Below, in pieces: positions 39,996 to 48,908 of a stretch of DNA of 64,000 nucleotides (positions are counted from its first letter, which is position 1; each line of letters starts with the position of its first letter). The translations under genes and the position numbers were made by a program. The notes below the pieces were generated by a model. The model saw nothing but the letters and a program-made list of their open reading frames with translations. It ran no database searches and was not told the DNA's origin. This stretch comes from JALYNX01 sp040902845 (GTDB lineage Bacteria; Actinomycetota; Acidimicrobiia; Spongiisociales; ZC4RG35), in contig JBBDWM010000019.1 in NCBI GenBank assembly GCA_040902845.1, positions 55,749-119,748 of the forward strand, read 5' to 3'.

Positions 39996-40787
39996 GTGGT
40001 GACGCTACGAGGCAGGATGCAGGTCGACACCGGTCCGGGACCGGGGTTGATCGCTGTTGCCTCCCTGACCGGATTCATCGTGCTCGGCGCTGCGCTGTCG
40101 AGTCTCGTTGGCGTCGCCCGGACCGCCCAGATCGCGGTCACTCTCCTTCTTCCGGCCACGGTGATGGTCCTGTTCTGGCGGGCGGTTCGAGCCCGTGTCA
40201 TCGGGAGGGAAGCCGAGGTCGAAGCCATGCTCGACTTCGAGCGCGTCTCCAACCGGGCTCTGGCCGAGTTTCTTGCCGACGTCTCACACGAATTGGTGGT
40301 CCACCCCGAGCGTTGCAGCTTGCGGGCGGAGGCGTTGGCGGTCGCAGTTGACTACCGCCAGGTGGGTCCTCGGTTCCGAGTGGCTGTGCCGGACATCGTT
40401 GTGACCACCGACCCCCATCTCCTCAGACAACTGCTCCACATCCTCGTAGGCAACGCTCTGCGTCACGGCGGCGAGAGGGTTGCGATCTGGGGCGCAGCTG
40501 ACGGCGAATGGGCGGCTCTGAACGTCTCGGATGACGGCCCTGGTATACCTCCCGAGCTCGATGGCCGGGTGTTCGAGCGGTTCGTCGATCTTGGAAGTCA
40601 GACTTCGGAGGTTGGCGACACCGGGACAGGTCTTTCGATCGCAGGGGCCCTTGGCGATCTGATGGGCGGGCAGCTGACCTATCGACATGATTCGAGCTGG
40701 ACCCATTTCTCGTTCCGGCTACCACTGACTGTTGTCGGGGCGCGCTCCGAGCCCGCCCGGGCCCGTCTCGGCGCGGGAGTGGTTTGA
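39996..40787 (+). CDS. Sensor histidine kinase-like protein with shortened DHp region
   Basis: A 263-residue protein. Two membrane helices (LIAVASLTGFIVLGAALSSL; IAVTLLLPATVMVLFWRAV) precede a DHp-like segment (FLADVSHELVVHPERCSLRA) and a HATPase_c domain (N box HILVGNALRHGGE, G1 SDDGPGIPPE, F box VFERFV, G2 GTGLSIAGAL). The residues after the phospho-acceptor-like His lack the usual RTPL and the second DHp helix is short, so autophosphorylation is doubtful. GTG 39996 or ATG 40017 could be the start. No response regulator is adjacent. Its stop is 3 bp from the next gene. Confidence 0.75.
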   Translation: MVTLRGRMQVDTGPGPGLIAVASLTGFIVLGAALSSLVGVARTAQIAVTLLLPATVMVLFWRAVRARVIGREAEVEAMLDFERVSNRALAEFLADVSHELVVHPERCSLRAEALAVAVDYRQVGPRFRVAVPDIVVTTDPHLLRQLLHILVGNALRHGGERVAIWGAADGEWAALNVSDDGPGIPPELDGRVFERFVDLGSQTSEVGDTGTGLSIAGALGDLMGGQLTYRHDSSWTHFSFRLPLTVVGARSEPARARLGAGVV

Positions 40788-40790
40788 AGG

Positions 40791-41693
40791 ATGCGCTGCA
40801 GGGCCACCGTGCAGGCTGCGGTGCTCGCCGTGCTCTCGCTGGGGGTCCTGGTCCCGGTGGCGTCCGCCGCCGACACCGAGACCTTCTTTCTCGGTCCTGA
40901 GGGAATTCCTCTTGGCTCGCTGAACGGGACACCGCATGGTGGTGAGATGCCCAACTACGACCGGGGTCGCGACCTCGAGCTCGGGCTCTTGCTCGTTAGA
41001 TCGGACAATGGTCTGGCCGAGACCGACGAGACCCGCTATCAGCATTGGCAGGCTGAGATGACGGGTCGCCATCTAGTCGGCTATCCGACGCTCGTGGTGT
41101 GGAGTGCGGCGGCCGGCTTCGAGTCGCAGTTGGCCAGCGTGTTCACCATATATCTCCTCGACTGCCCGAAGTCAGCTTTCGCCTGTCAGGAACTAACCAG
41201 CCAGGAAGTCACAGTCGAACCGGAACAGTCCGGAGGCTGGGTCGAGACCGAGGTGTTCCTTCCTCCCATCGACCACGGTTTCGACGATGGCCGCCACCTC
41301 GGCGTCCGGATCGTCGTCTCCGAGAGTTCGGAGACCGACATGATGTTCGCCTACGGGTATCCCAAATACCGGAGCCGGCTGACGATCTCGCCCGACGCCC
41401 CGCCGGCTCTTGCCGAGGCGACGCTGGCACCACCGGCCCAATCCCCTGCCCTGGCATCGATCGAGAGACTGGAGCGGGTGAAACCACTCTCGCCGGTCAC
41501 CGTCGAGGTGAGAGGTGCCGGGAACATCGGCTCGCTGACGCCGTGGCTGGCCACGCTCACCGCCTCCACGGTGCTGCTTGTTGCCCTCGGCGTGATCCTG
41601 GTCTTCACACTGAGCCCTCACGGAAGACGGGAACGCTCCAAATCTGACACCCATGGCTCCCATGGAAGGAATAGGACCGTGATTTCGAGTTGA
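40791..41693 (+). CDS. Secreted protein with C-terminal membrane anchor
   Basis: A 300-residue protein: signal peptide (AVLAVLSLGVLVPVASAAD), a beta-rich extracellular region with one cysteine pair (YLLDCPKSAFACQEL), a Pro/Ala linker, then a membrane helix (WLATLTASTVLLVALGVILV) and a basic tail. It follows the kinase-like gene by 3 bp, so the two may form a signalling pair in which this protein is the external sensor. No named family. Confidence 0.75.
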   Translation: MRCRATVQAAVLAVLSLGVLVPVASAADTETFFLGPEGIPLGSLNGTPHGGEMPNYDRGRDLELGLLLVRSDNGLAETDETRYQHWQAEMTGRHLVGYPTLVVWSAAAGFESQLASVFTIYLLDCPKSAFACQELTSQEVTVEPEQSGGWVETEVFLPPIDHGFDDGRHLGVRIVVSESSETDMMFAYGYPKYRSRLTISPDAPPALAEATLAPPAQSPALASIERLERVKPLSPVTVEVRGAGNIGSLTPWLATLTASTVLLVALGVILVFTLSPHGRRERSKSDTHGSHGRNRTVISS

Positions 41694-41742
41694 CCCGTAG
41701 GAAGAAGCCTCGATTCAACGAGGGACCGCTACCGTTTCGTCG

Positions 41743-42087
41743 TTGACCGATTCGAATTCCGATCTGGAACGAGTCGCTTCGTCACTCCGCCTACGCCGCG
41801 AGGCTTTGAGCGCGGAGCTGGATCGTCTCGTGGAGCCACCTGAAGCTGGGGCTTCGATTGCGTTCGGGAAACGGGTGGGCGACGGCACCACCGAGGCCGT
41901 GGAGCGGATCACCAGCACGGCGACCGCTCGCTCGATCTTCGCCTCGATCGAGGGTATCGACTCGGCGCTGGCCAAGATCGAGGCCGGCAGCTACGGGGTC
42001 TGCGAAAGATGTGGTGGCGAGATCCCGTTGACTCGTCTCGAGGCCCTTCCCGCCAGCTCGCTTTGCGTGGAGTGCGCCCGGCGCTGA
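41743..42087 (+). CDS. DksA/TraR-type zinc-finger protein
   Basis: A 114-residue protein with a helical N-terminus (DLERVASSLRLRREALSAEL) and a C4 zinc finger of DksA/TraR type at the end (YGVCERCGGEIPLTRLEALP, then LCVECARR). It probably binds the RNA polymerase secondary channel or acts as a small regulator. The DxxDxA motif of canonical DksA is not visible. TTG 41743 is the start. Confidence 0.88.
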   Translation: MTDSNSDLERVASSLRLRREALSAELDRLVEPPEAGASIAFGKRVGDGTTEAVERITSTATARSIFASIEGIDSALAKIEAGSYGVCERCGGEIPLTRLEALPASSLCVECARR

Positions 42088-42151
42088 CCCTCCGGTCGTT
42101 AGGGGAGATTCCCCATAGACCGGTGCTTCCTTTTGCGGCACGGTACGGACG

Positions 42152-42430
42152 ATGTTCTGGCGGAGTGAGTTGCACCAGATGGGAAGCCGGGTCCTGGCCG
42201 GTGGTCTGATCGTTGCCGCCGTCACGTTGTCGGTGATGCTCGTCGACCAGGTGGTGACCGGGGGCACCCAGTCGATCATGGCCACCTGCGTCCTCTTCTT
42301 GTGGGCCTGCGGATCAGCAGTGGTGATAGGGATCATCCTGCGCATGGTGGGCGCCCACTCCCGACGTGCCGGCCCGATGCCCCGACCACCCCTGCGGCGT
42401 CGGTCCGGGCGCTCGCGTGGCGAGCACTGA
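42152..42430 (+). CDS. Small two-helix membrane protein
   Basis: A 92-residue protein with helices RVLAGGLIVAAVTLSVMLVD and ATCVLFLWACGSAVVIGIIL, then a basic Arg-rich tail. ATG 42152. No family recognised. It is followed 15 bp later by palindromic repeat copy D. Confidence 0.6.
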   Translation: MFWRSELHQMGSRVLAGGLIVAAVTLSVMLVDQVVTGGTQSIMATCVLFLWACGSAVVIGIILRMVGAHSRRAGPMPRPPLRRRSGRSRGEH

Positions 42431-42445
42431 AGCGGGTCGCCCCTA

Positions 42446-42498
42446 CCGTAATTGGGACCCAGGGGTCCGTATGTGACACCTGTGCGTCCCAATTACGG
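42446..42498. repeat. Palindromic intergenic repeat, copy D
   Basis: Arms CCGTAATTGGGACCCAGGGG and CCTGTGCGTCCCAATTACGG around TCCGTATGTGACA. As with copy A, the distal arm runs into a purine-rich GGAAGGG (42497-42503) placed 7 bp before a GTG (42510) that opens the ScyD/E-like remnant. Confidence 0.88.
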
Positions 42499-42509
42499 AA
42501 GGGCACTGT

Positions 42510-42640
42510 GTGAAGGTTTTCGACGGCGGGTTCACCTCGGTCATCGACCTTGCCTTCTACAAGGGGCGGCTCTACGTGGCCGAGTTCGATGAGCAGGGCT
42601 GGGCGGCGGTGGAGATATTCCAAACCGGCGTCGGCGGGCT
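42510..42640 (+). pseudogene. Remnant of a ScyD/ScyE-like beta-propeller gene
   Basis: From GTG 42510 the frame reads VKVFDGGFTSVIDLAFYKGR, LYVAEFDEQGWAAVEIFQTG, VGG, which resembles one repeat blade of secreted ScyD/ScyE-type beta-propellers. It has no signal peptide and ends abruptly at repeat copy E; the remaining codons to 42716 are translated repeat. Only about 43 residues of a protein that is normally several hundred long survive, lying exactly between two repeat copies. Confidence 0.6.
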
Positions 42641-42694
42641 CCACAAATTGAGATGCTCAGGGCCGTATATGACCCCTGTGCGTCCCAATTTGGG
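42641..42694. repeat. Palindromic intergenic repeat, copy E (divergent type)
   Basis: Left arm ACAAATTGAGATGCTCAGGG, core CCGTATATGACC, right arm CCTGTGCGTCCCAATTTGGGG. The ends read CCCCAAATTGGGA in place of CCGTAATTGGGA, a subtype shared with half-copy F. The left arm is more mutated than the right. Confidence 0.82.
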
Positions 42695-42730
42695 GAAGCC
42701 AATCCGGCGTTCTTGATGCGGAACTAGCCG

Positions 42731-43039
42731 GTGAGACCCGGTTCGGTCCGACCTGAAGGCGCCCGCCGGGCCGGGTGCCACGAGGCGACTCCGTCGGCGA
42801 AACCGTCGGGGTCGTCACACATCGGGAAGTGGTTTTCCCTTAGGGATGACGATCTCTTCGGCGTCGTGAAAGATCTCCCTGAACCTCGCCTGGAACCCAA
42901 GCTCGAGTTCGACTACGAAGAGTGGAAGCAACTCGTCGAAGGTGGCGATGGTTGCTCGACGCAGGTCTGGGTCGAGGTCGTGGACGGGACGATCATCGAC
43001 ATCCGTCAGGAATGGCGGGCGACCTTTGAGACGTCCTAG
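42731..43039 (+). pseudogene. Probable C-terminal fragment of a secreted lipoprotein family
   Basis: The open frame encodes 102 residues. Its C-terminal half (FDYEEWKQLVEGGDGCSTQV, WVEVVDGTIIDIRQEW) resembles the C-terminus of the lipoprotein at 54109 (IDYDDWAGLVEVRG, VWLKVEDAAITEIQEQW). The N-terminal third has no signal peptide or family sequence and the upstream DNA is repeat-derived. I read it as a truncated paralog rather than an intact gene; a real small gene with a later start cannot be excluded. Confidence 0.45.
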
Positions 43040-43086
43040 AGGCGGTCGCTGTTACGCCCGGGCAGCGTCGGCACGCCAAGCGGCGA

Positions 43087-46000
43087 TCATTCCCAACCCT
43101 GCATCAGCTGATCCACACGGGCCATCACCTGGCCCCGACGCGTCCGGTACGCCTCCACCAGGGCGGCCACCAGCATCACTGCGAAACCGATCCCGCCGGC
43201 CAGGATCCAGAAGGCTGCAGAGTCGGGCGCCGCTGCCGAGGCGGCCGCGAAGATCATGAGGACCGCGGCGGCGACAGCAAGACACGCGGCGGCGACGGCT
43301 CGTCTGCGCACCCTGGAGACGATTGCCCAAATGAGGATGGCCGCGGCGATTGCGATGGCGACGAGGCCGTAGACGAGTTGGGACGTGAACATCTCCACAA
43401 GTGCCGGGGTCGCCAGCAGTCCGATCCCGGCCCACTCCAGGATCACCGCGTCCTGGCCCTCCGAGGCACCCGCGGCTCGCCGTGTCGCGCGGAGGATCTC
43501 CACCTCGGAAAGAAGAACAAGGGCAATCGGCACCGTGTACCACTGGGCACTGCCCGAAACGCTTTCACCAACCGAGAGAACGAAGGCGAGGCCGGCCGCG
43601 GGCGGGCCTAACGCGAGGACGCCGGGCAGGCTGCGGGTCACACCGATGGCCACGGCCTGGGCCCCGATCGAGAGCAGCACCGCTACCGCCATAGCTCGAT
43701 CGGGCCAGGCCTGGAGCGCGAAGAAGATGGTCTCCAGGTTGGCCCCGATGGCCAGGACCACGAGCGGTGTCACCCAGCTGGCTGCCCGTTGGTGATGCCA
43801 CAGCCACAGTGAGGCGAAGGTGGCCGTTGCCGAGAGCAGAACCGTGACCACCGCAATGAGAGTTTCGTTCATGGCGGCGGCATCCATTGCGACGTTGATC
43901 GCAACCAGTGCTGCGATCACTGAGATCTCTCTCAACACCCCGATTTGGAGCGGGGCGGCACCTCTTGCCAGCCCGACGCTGAGCAGCAACAGCCCCGAAG
44001 CAATGGCAAACCCGTCGCCGGGATCACCCCGATAGCCCAAGGAAGCGACGACCACCCCGGCCGCGGCCAGCCCGAACCAGGCTTGGGCTACCCACAGACC
44101 TGGGTTCTCCTGCCCCTCGCCGTCACGAGGTACCCGAAATCGCACGACTTCGGTGACCAATACCGCCAGCAGTCCGAACACCACCGAGGTGATCCGGATT
44201 GCGGTGGATCGTTCCCAACCCATGCCGAGGACGACCCCCAACCAAGTAAGCCCGGCGGCGCCAACCGTGAGGAGCCGAAGCACAGGTTTCACCCGGGGCC
44301 AGGCCAACTCCAAAGCGACTGTCAGCATTCCGAATCCGATTGCCGGCTCGAGCCCGATGCGCTCATCCCGTACGAGATCGAGAGCCAGAGCGAACGTCCC
44401 CGCCATGAAGAGACCGACTAGCCCGAGCCCACCCCAAATCGTGAGCGAGTCCAGTTTCATCTCCAAGGTCCGGCTGGCAATGCCCAGGCCGAGCAAGAGG
44501 GCGCCGAAGGCGAGCGAGGAGTAGCCGACGGCGTCGACCGCGGGATATGCCTGCCAGTCGAGAACCGCGACCCATGCCAAACCGGCGCTCAACGAGCCGA
44601 TGAGCAGATAGGAGAGCCGCTCCGCACCCTCGGCCCGCCAGGCGCCAATTACTCCCCGGACCGAGGTGGCGGCGAGGGCGAGGGCCAGCCATTCTGGTCC
44701 GGTGTCGAAGGCGGCGATGAGGACCAGGAGATTCCCAACTTCGATCCAGGGCCTGCCCCGCCTCCAAAGGCCGATCACCAGGGAGAGGACTCCGAAGGCC
44801 AGGGCCGTTGGGGTCGGGGCTTCGTCGACGAAAGCCACGAAGAGAGCGAAACCGGCGATCAGATGGGCGACGATCAACGGGGCGAGATCCCACCGGAGCC
44901 ACTCGTCCGCAGCGGTCTCGTCGGACTGGTATCGGGCGAAGATCCAAGATAAGGCGACGAGAACGGCCGCGGGTATGACATATAGCCACGGTTCGTCGAG
45001 CAGCGGACGGGGCGAGATGTCTGTGATCCCAACTACGAGCAACACGTATCCCAGCGCGGACACCGTTCCGATACGGAGAAGGAAGGCGACCGCTAGACAA
45101 ACTCCGGCGGTTCCGATGGCCCACCATCCGAAGCTGGTTGGGGGTTGCAGGAACAAATGGGTCAGGCTGATCGGAATCGCGAGTGCGCCAACGTAGACCG
45201 GGTGTCGCAGCCAGCTGACTCGAAGAACCTCACCAGGCATGCGTCGGGTGGAGATGACGTCATCGGCGACGAGGCCCCCGACGACCAGGATTGCGCCCCA
45301 CACCAATGTCACCGTTGAGATCGACTCCCTAGGTACCCCGAACTGCTCCCCGAGCAACGCCACCAGGCCCACGGAGACCAACCATGCCGCCCAGACGAAC
45401 CACTGGTGACGTAGCTCCTCGCCGACAAGAACCACGATTGCGATCATCAGGACCGATGAGGCGATCGCCGGCCAGGAGTCCTCGAGGCTGAGCCCGATTC
45501 CGACGAGCGAGGTGATAACGGCACCGGTGGCCAGCACCCGGCTCAGAGGCCGTCGCGAGACAACGAGCCGGGCCACCCCGGCATAGACGATGGCGAGCAG
45601 GGCCAACGTCAACCCGGTCCATGACGCGTGGGCCTCGAACTCTTCTGAGAGGTTGGCGACCGTGATGACGGCCGGGGGAAGACTTGCGGTCATCAGAATG
45701 GGAGCCAGCCACTTCATGAGCTGTGTCGTTTGTGTTTTCTGCGACGCGTCGACGCTGGAGGCCAATCTCTCGAGTAGTGCAGTCAACGAATCACCACCGA
45801 GCTCGCCACCGACTGTCGAGGCGACCCAGCCGATCGCCCAGGCTCCGAGGACCGCACTGCGAGCGGGACCCGAAGGGAGCGCCAGCAGGGAAAAGGCAGC
45901 GACGAGATGACCGATCGCGGCGACATGACTCCCCGGGGCTCGTCTCACGATGTTGGCGATCACGACCAGCGTGAGACCGAGACCGGCCCAGGCCATTGCT

Positions 46001-47964
46001 CGCTGATCGGCTGGTAGATCCGCCGTTTCCAACGCCATCGCCAACGCAACGACGAGTAGGAGGGCGCCGACCCAGAGCCGGAGGACCGCCCAACGTGGAA
46101 GGAGGAGGATTCCAACCGCAGTCACGGCGACAGCCGGTGCCCCGAAGGCATCGTTCCCGAAACCTTCGTTCCAGCCGATACCGGCACCGAATGCCACCAC
46201 CAGCGAAGCTTCTCCGAGCCAGTGTGGCCAGAACGAGTCCTCGGTCTTCAATACCCGGATCGCCGCGGTCCCCAACATCAGGATTCCGGCCATCACCAGC
46301 CAGGCCAAGGCCGGATCGATGAGATGGATCAGCGCATAACCGATCCCGACCGGAAATAGTGCCGCCCCCAATGCGAATATCTGTGCCACTACGTCCATTT
46401 CCTCGGCGCCGACCCGGCGAAGGTGGGACCACACAGTGAGTGACGTGAAGACGATGAGAGCCGACCAGGGATTGGAGAGAGTCATGAAGGCGCCGACTGC
46501 CACCCCGATCGCGGCGAGAAGCTGGCCGAGGCCAGGCGCCGGCGACAGCCGACGGTCCAACTCAAAGAGCCCCACATAGGCGACAACAACGATGAGCCCA
46601 GCCCACCCCACCTCGAGGGAAGGGGTGAGCGGCGCCAGCACTCCGGCCAACAGGAGCGGGCGCATCACGCCAACCCACGACTCCTTGTGGTACCACCTTG
46701 CCAGGATCTCGGCCGAGACCAGCGTCGCCGCTCCAAGCACCACCATGGGCCAGGTGCGAGCCCAATCCTCGCCGAAGGCCAGCGAGACGGTGATCAGGTA
46801 GGCCACCGGCAGTCCGACGAGGGCCGATGTCACCGTCGGCTGAGAAAGACGATGCCCTGGCCAGCGCCGACATGCGAGAAGGGTGAGGGCTATCGCCACC
46901 GAGGCCAGGGCAGGCTGTGGCGACACCAACCTTGTGATTGCGTCGCCGACCAGAGTCTCGTCGGTCTTGAATGCGAAACCCAACGTCAGGGCACCCAGCC
47001 AGAGCAGGGGAGCGACTAGGTAACGCAGGACCGACTCGGGGCGTCGTGCGGTATAGAAGCTGTAGAGAACGGCGAGCACCATGGCGGACACGGTGAGAGC
47101 AACTACCAGCCCGGCACCTTTGAAGTCTGGTGGTAATGGCGCGTTGTCCACCAGGCTGGCGAAGACGATCAACGGCAGGACCATCCCCCCGATCAACTCC
47201 ATCCCGTTGGCGACCCGTTCGGCGTCCTGTCTGCGGAGCAACCATGCCCATCCGAAGAAGATCAGCGCAATGATCAGCTCCACCGGCGGTTGAGCGGCGT
47301 CTGGTAGGTCGGCGAAGGAGAACAAGAGGAACCCGAGGACGGCGACGAAGGTGAGCAGGACGCCCAGGTAGGAGAAGCCGTGGAGGGCGACATCGGAAAC
47401 CAGCGCCTGCCAGAGGCGAGATCGGGTCTGGGCCGCCTCGGAGGGCTCGCGTGGTACTGGCGGCACGATTGGGGCAGGGACGGGCGTTGCCTGGACCGGG
47501 ATTACCGACGGGGACGGGACAACCGGTGTCCGGCCCGGGATCACCGGGGGGATTGGCACCAGCCGGGCTGCCGGCGGTTGGACCACAGAGGGAGCTGCCA
47601 CCACCGGTGTGGTGCTCACTTCCGGCCGGAGCATCGCGACCAACCGCCGAAAGCTCTCCTCGTCGATCACGCCTCTGTCCCTGGCGGCGGCGAGGAATGC
47701 GAATACGAGGATGTCCTTCCTGTCCGCTGAGGCCTGGAGTGCGGTGGATTCATCGCTGCTGACTGGGGGCAATCCTCCGGGGGAACGAGGCAACCGCACC
47801 GACACGGCTCCGGCTAGGGGAAACACGATCAGTAGCGGGGTGATCTCGAGCGCCACCCCGAAGAAGGCAACGACGCCGACCAACCCCAGCAGCTTCCTGC
47901 CGTTCTGAAAGCAGACGAACGTGCAGACCGCGTTGACCAGAGTCAAGGCGATCAGGTTCTCCAC
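43087..47964 (-). CDS. Giant polytopic membrane protein (SCO7613 C-terminal-domain-like)
   Basis: A 1625-residue protein. After two N-terminal helices comes a cytosolic stretch with FAFLAAARDRGVIDEESFRR and a Pro/Val-rich linker (residues about 70-180). The remainder is dozens of closely packed hydrophobic helices with Trp-rich loops, as in Streptomyces SCO7613-like proteins and DUF2339-type proteins. GTG 47964 has AGAGGA upstream. Function unknown. Size and helix number suggest a lipid- or polymer-related membrane machine, but no catalytic motif was found. Monocistronic. Confidence 0.85.
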   Translation of the reverse strand: MENLIALTLVNAVCTFVCFQNGRKLLGLVGVVAFFGVALEITPLLIVFPLAGAVSVRLPRSPGGLPPVSSDESTALQASADRKDILVFAFLAAARDRGVIDEESFRRLVAMLRPEVSTTPVVAAPSVVQPPAARLVPIPPVIPGRTPVVPSPSVIPVQATPVPAPIVPPVPREPSEAAQTRSRLWQALVSDVALHGFSYLGVLLTFVAVLGFLLFSFADLPDAAQPPVELIIALIFFGWAWLLRRQDAERVANGMELIGGMVLPLIVFASLVDNAPLPPDFKGAGLVVALTVSAMVLAVLYSFYTARRPESVLRYLVAPLLWLGALTLGFAFKTDETLVGDAITRLVSPQPALASVAIALTLLACRRWPGHRLSQPTVTSALVGLPVAYLITVSLAFGEDWARTWPMVVLGAATLVSAEILARWYHKESWVGVMRPLLLAGVLAPLTPSLEVGWAGLIVVVAYVGLFELDRRLSPAPGLGQLLAAIGVAVGAFMTLSNPWSALIVFTSLTVWSHLRRVGAEEMDVVAQIFALGAALFPVGIGYALIHLIDPALAWLVMAGILMLGTAAIRVLKTEDSFWPHWLGEASLVVAFGAGIGWNEGFGNDAFGAPAVAVTAVGILLLPRWAVLRLWVGALLLVVALAMALETADLPADQRAMAWAGLGLTLVVIANIVRRAPGSHVAAIGHLVAAFSLLALPSGPARSAVLGAWAIGWVASTVGGELGGDSLTALLERLASSVDASQKTQTTQLMKWLAPILMTASLPPAVITVANLSEEFEAHASWTGLTLALLAIVYAGVARLVVSRRPLSRVLATGAVITSLVGIGLSLEDSWPAIASSVLMIAIVVLVGEELRHQWFVWAAWLVSVGLVALLGEQFGVPRESISTVTLVWGAILVVGGLVADDVISTRRMPGEVLRVSWLRHPVYVGALAIPISLTHLFLQPPTSFGWWAIGTAGVCLAVAFLLRIGTVSALGYVLLVVGITDISPRPLLDEPWLYVIPAAVLVALSWIFARYQSDETAADEWLRWDLAPLIVAHLIAGFALFVAFVDEAPTPTALAFGVLSLVIGLWRRGRPWIEVGNLLVLIAAFDTGPEWLALALAATSVRGVIGAWRAEGAERLSYLLIGSLSAGLAWVAVLDWQAYPAVDAVGYSSLAFGALLLGLGIASRTLEMKLDSLTIWGGLGLVGLFMAGTFALALDLVRDERIGLEPAIGFGMLTVALELAWPRVKPVLRLLTVGAAGLTWLGVVLGMGWERSTAIRITSVVFGLLAVLVTEVVRFRVPRDGEGQENPGLWVAQAWFGLAAAGVVVASLGYRGDPGDGFAIASGLLLLSVGLARGAAPLQIGVLREISVIAALVAINVAMDAAAMNETLIAVVTVLLSATATFASLWLWHHQRAASWVTPLVVLAIGANLETIFFALQAWPDRAMAVAVLLSIGAQAVAIGVTRSLPGVLALGPPAAGLAFVLSVGESVSGSAQWYTVPIALVLLSEVEILRATRRAAGASEGQDAVILEWAGIGLLATPALVEMFTSQLVYGLVAIAIAAAILIWAIVSRVRRRAVAAACLAVAAAVLMIFAAASAAAPDSAAFWILAGGIGFAVMLVAALVEAYRTRRGQVMARVDQLMQGWE

Positions 47965-48104
47965 GATCTGGTCCTCTCTTCGCCTCCCAAAGGGATGAGA
48001 GCGTTGACACCAGTGTCCTTGCTCACCGCAGAGATAGCGATAGGGGATTCCCCCCTACTGACTCGCGTCGACACCTCAGGGTTACCGCGTGGGTGGTTGC
48101 CCCT

Positions 48105-48130
48105 CCCCAAATTGGGAGCCACAGGGCCGT
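48105..48130. repeat. Palindromic intergenic repeat, half copy F
   Basis: CCCCAAATTGGGAGCCACAGG (first 20 bases from 48105) followed by GCCGT matches the arm and first core bases of copy E in inverse orientation. The opposite arm is missing and the following bases are unrelated. It lies 58 bp upstream of a gene that looks truncated at its 5' end. Confidence 0.65.
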
Positions 48131-48187
48131 GGGCCCGCTTCGAACTGAGGATCCCGCTGGCCGACTAGAGGGCGACGCTCGTTCAGG

Positions 48188-48817
48188 TTGCGTTCAGCTT
48201 TCTCGATGCAGCATGCCGGGAGTTCGATCCGTCAGGAGTTGTGTATCTGGGACCCGGACGGCCAATTGATCATGATGGTCGACCCTCAGGGCCCGCTGGG
48301 CGACCTCACGGTGTCGGACCTGTTCTTCGAGTCGAGAGAACCGCCCAACGACGAGTTTTCGATGACCGACCTGAGGGCGGCCTTCCCCGAGGGTGAGTAC
48401 ACGGTCGGCGGGACCGACTTCGAAGGGACTCCCCGGGTGGCGAAGGCATTGTTCACCCATGATGTTCCGGCGAAGCCGAATATCACCGCTCCGGTATTGG
48501 CCGGGGACGAGGAGACCGCCGGAGAAGCCATAGTGAGCCCGGTGGGGCTGACGCTGGTCTGGGACCCGGTGACCGAGTTGGTGAGCGGGGATTCGCTGAC
48601 CGTGACCGGCTATCAGGTGATAGTTACCAAGGTCGACCACGATGATCCCAACGGCTGGTCGCGACCCGTCTACGACGTGCATCTGGGCCCGGAGTCCACC
48701 TCCCTCAGTGTTCCTACGGAGTTTTTGGAACCAGGCACGGTCTACGAGCTCGAGGTTCTCGTCCTCGAGGTGAGCGGCAACCAGACGATCTCGGTCGGGT
48801 TCTTCACCACCGAGTGA
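48188..48817 (+). pseudogene. 5'-truncated secreted protein with fibronectin-III-like domain
   Basis: The 209-residue frame lacks a signal peptide and opens inside what looks like a domain (ELCIWDPDGQLIMMVDPQGP, DLFFESREPPNDEF, LRAAFPEGEYTVGGTDFEGT). A fibronectin-III-like region follows (LTLVWDPVTELVSGDSLTVT, GYQVIVTKVD, ATT-like end VSGNQTISVGFFTTE). Secreted actinobacterial relatives usually carry a longer N-terminus before the LFFES.EPP motif. TTG 48188 has no clear ribosome site. Half repeat F lies just upstream, at the likely break. Confidence 0.55.
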
Positions 48818-48908
48818 ATCGGGGCAGGGAAGACCGTAGAGTCTTGGGGCCCCGACCCACACCTGAGGAGAAGCCGTCACCTCTGAAGCAAGACCACCAG
48901 GCGAGACG

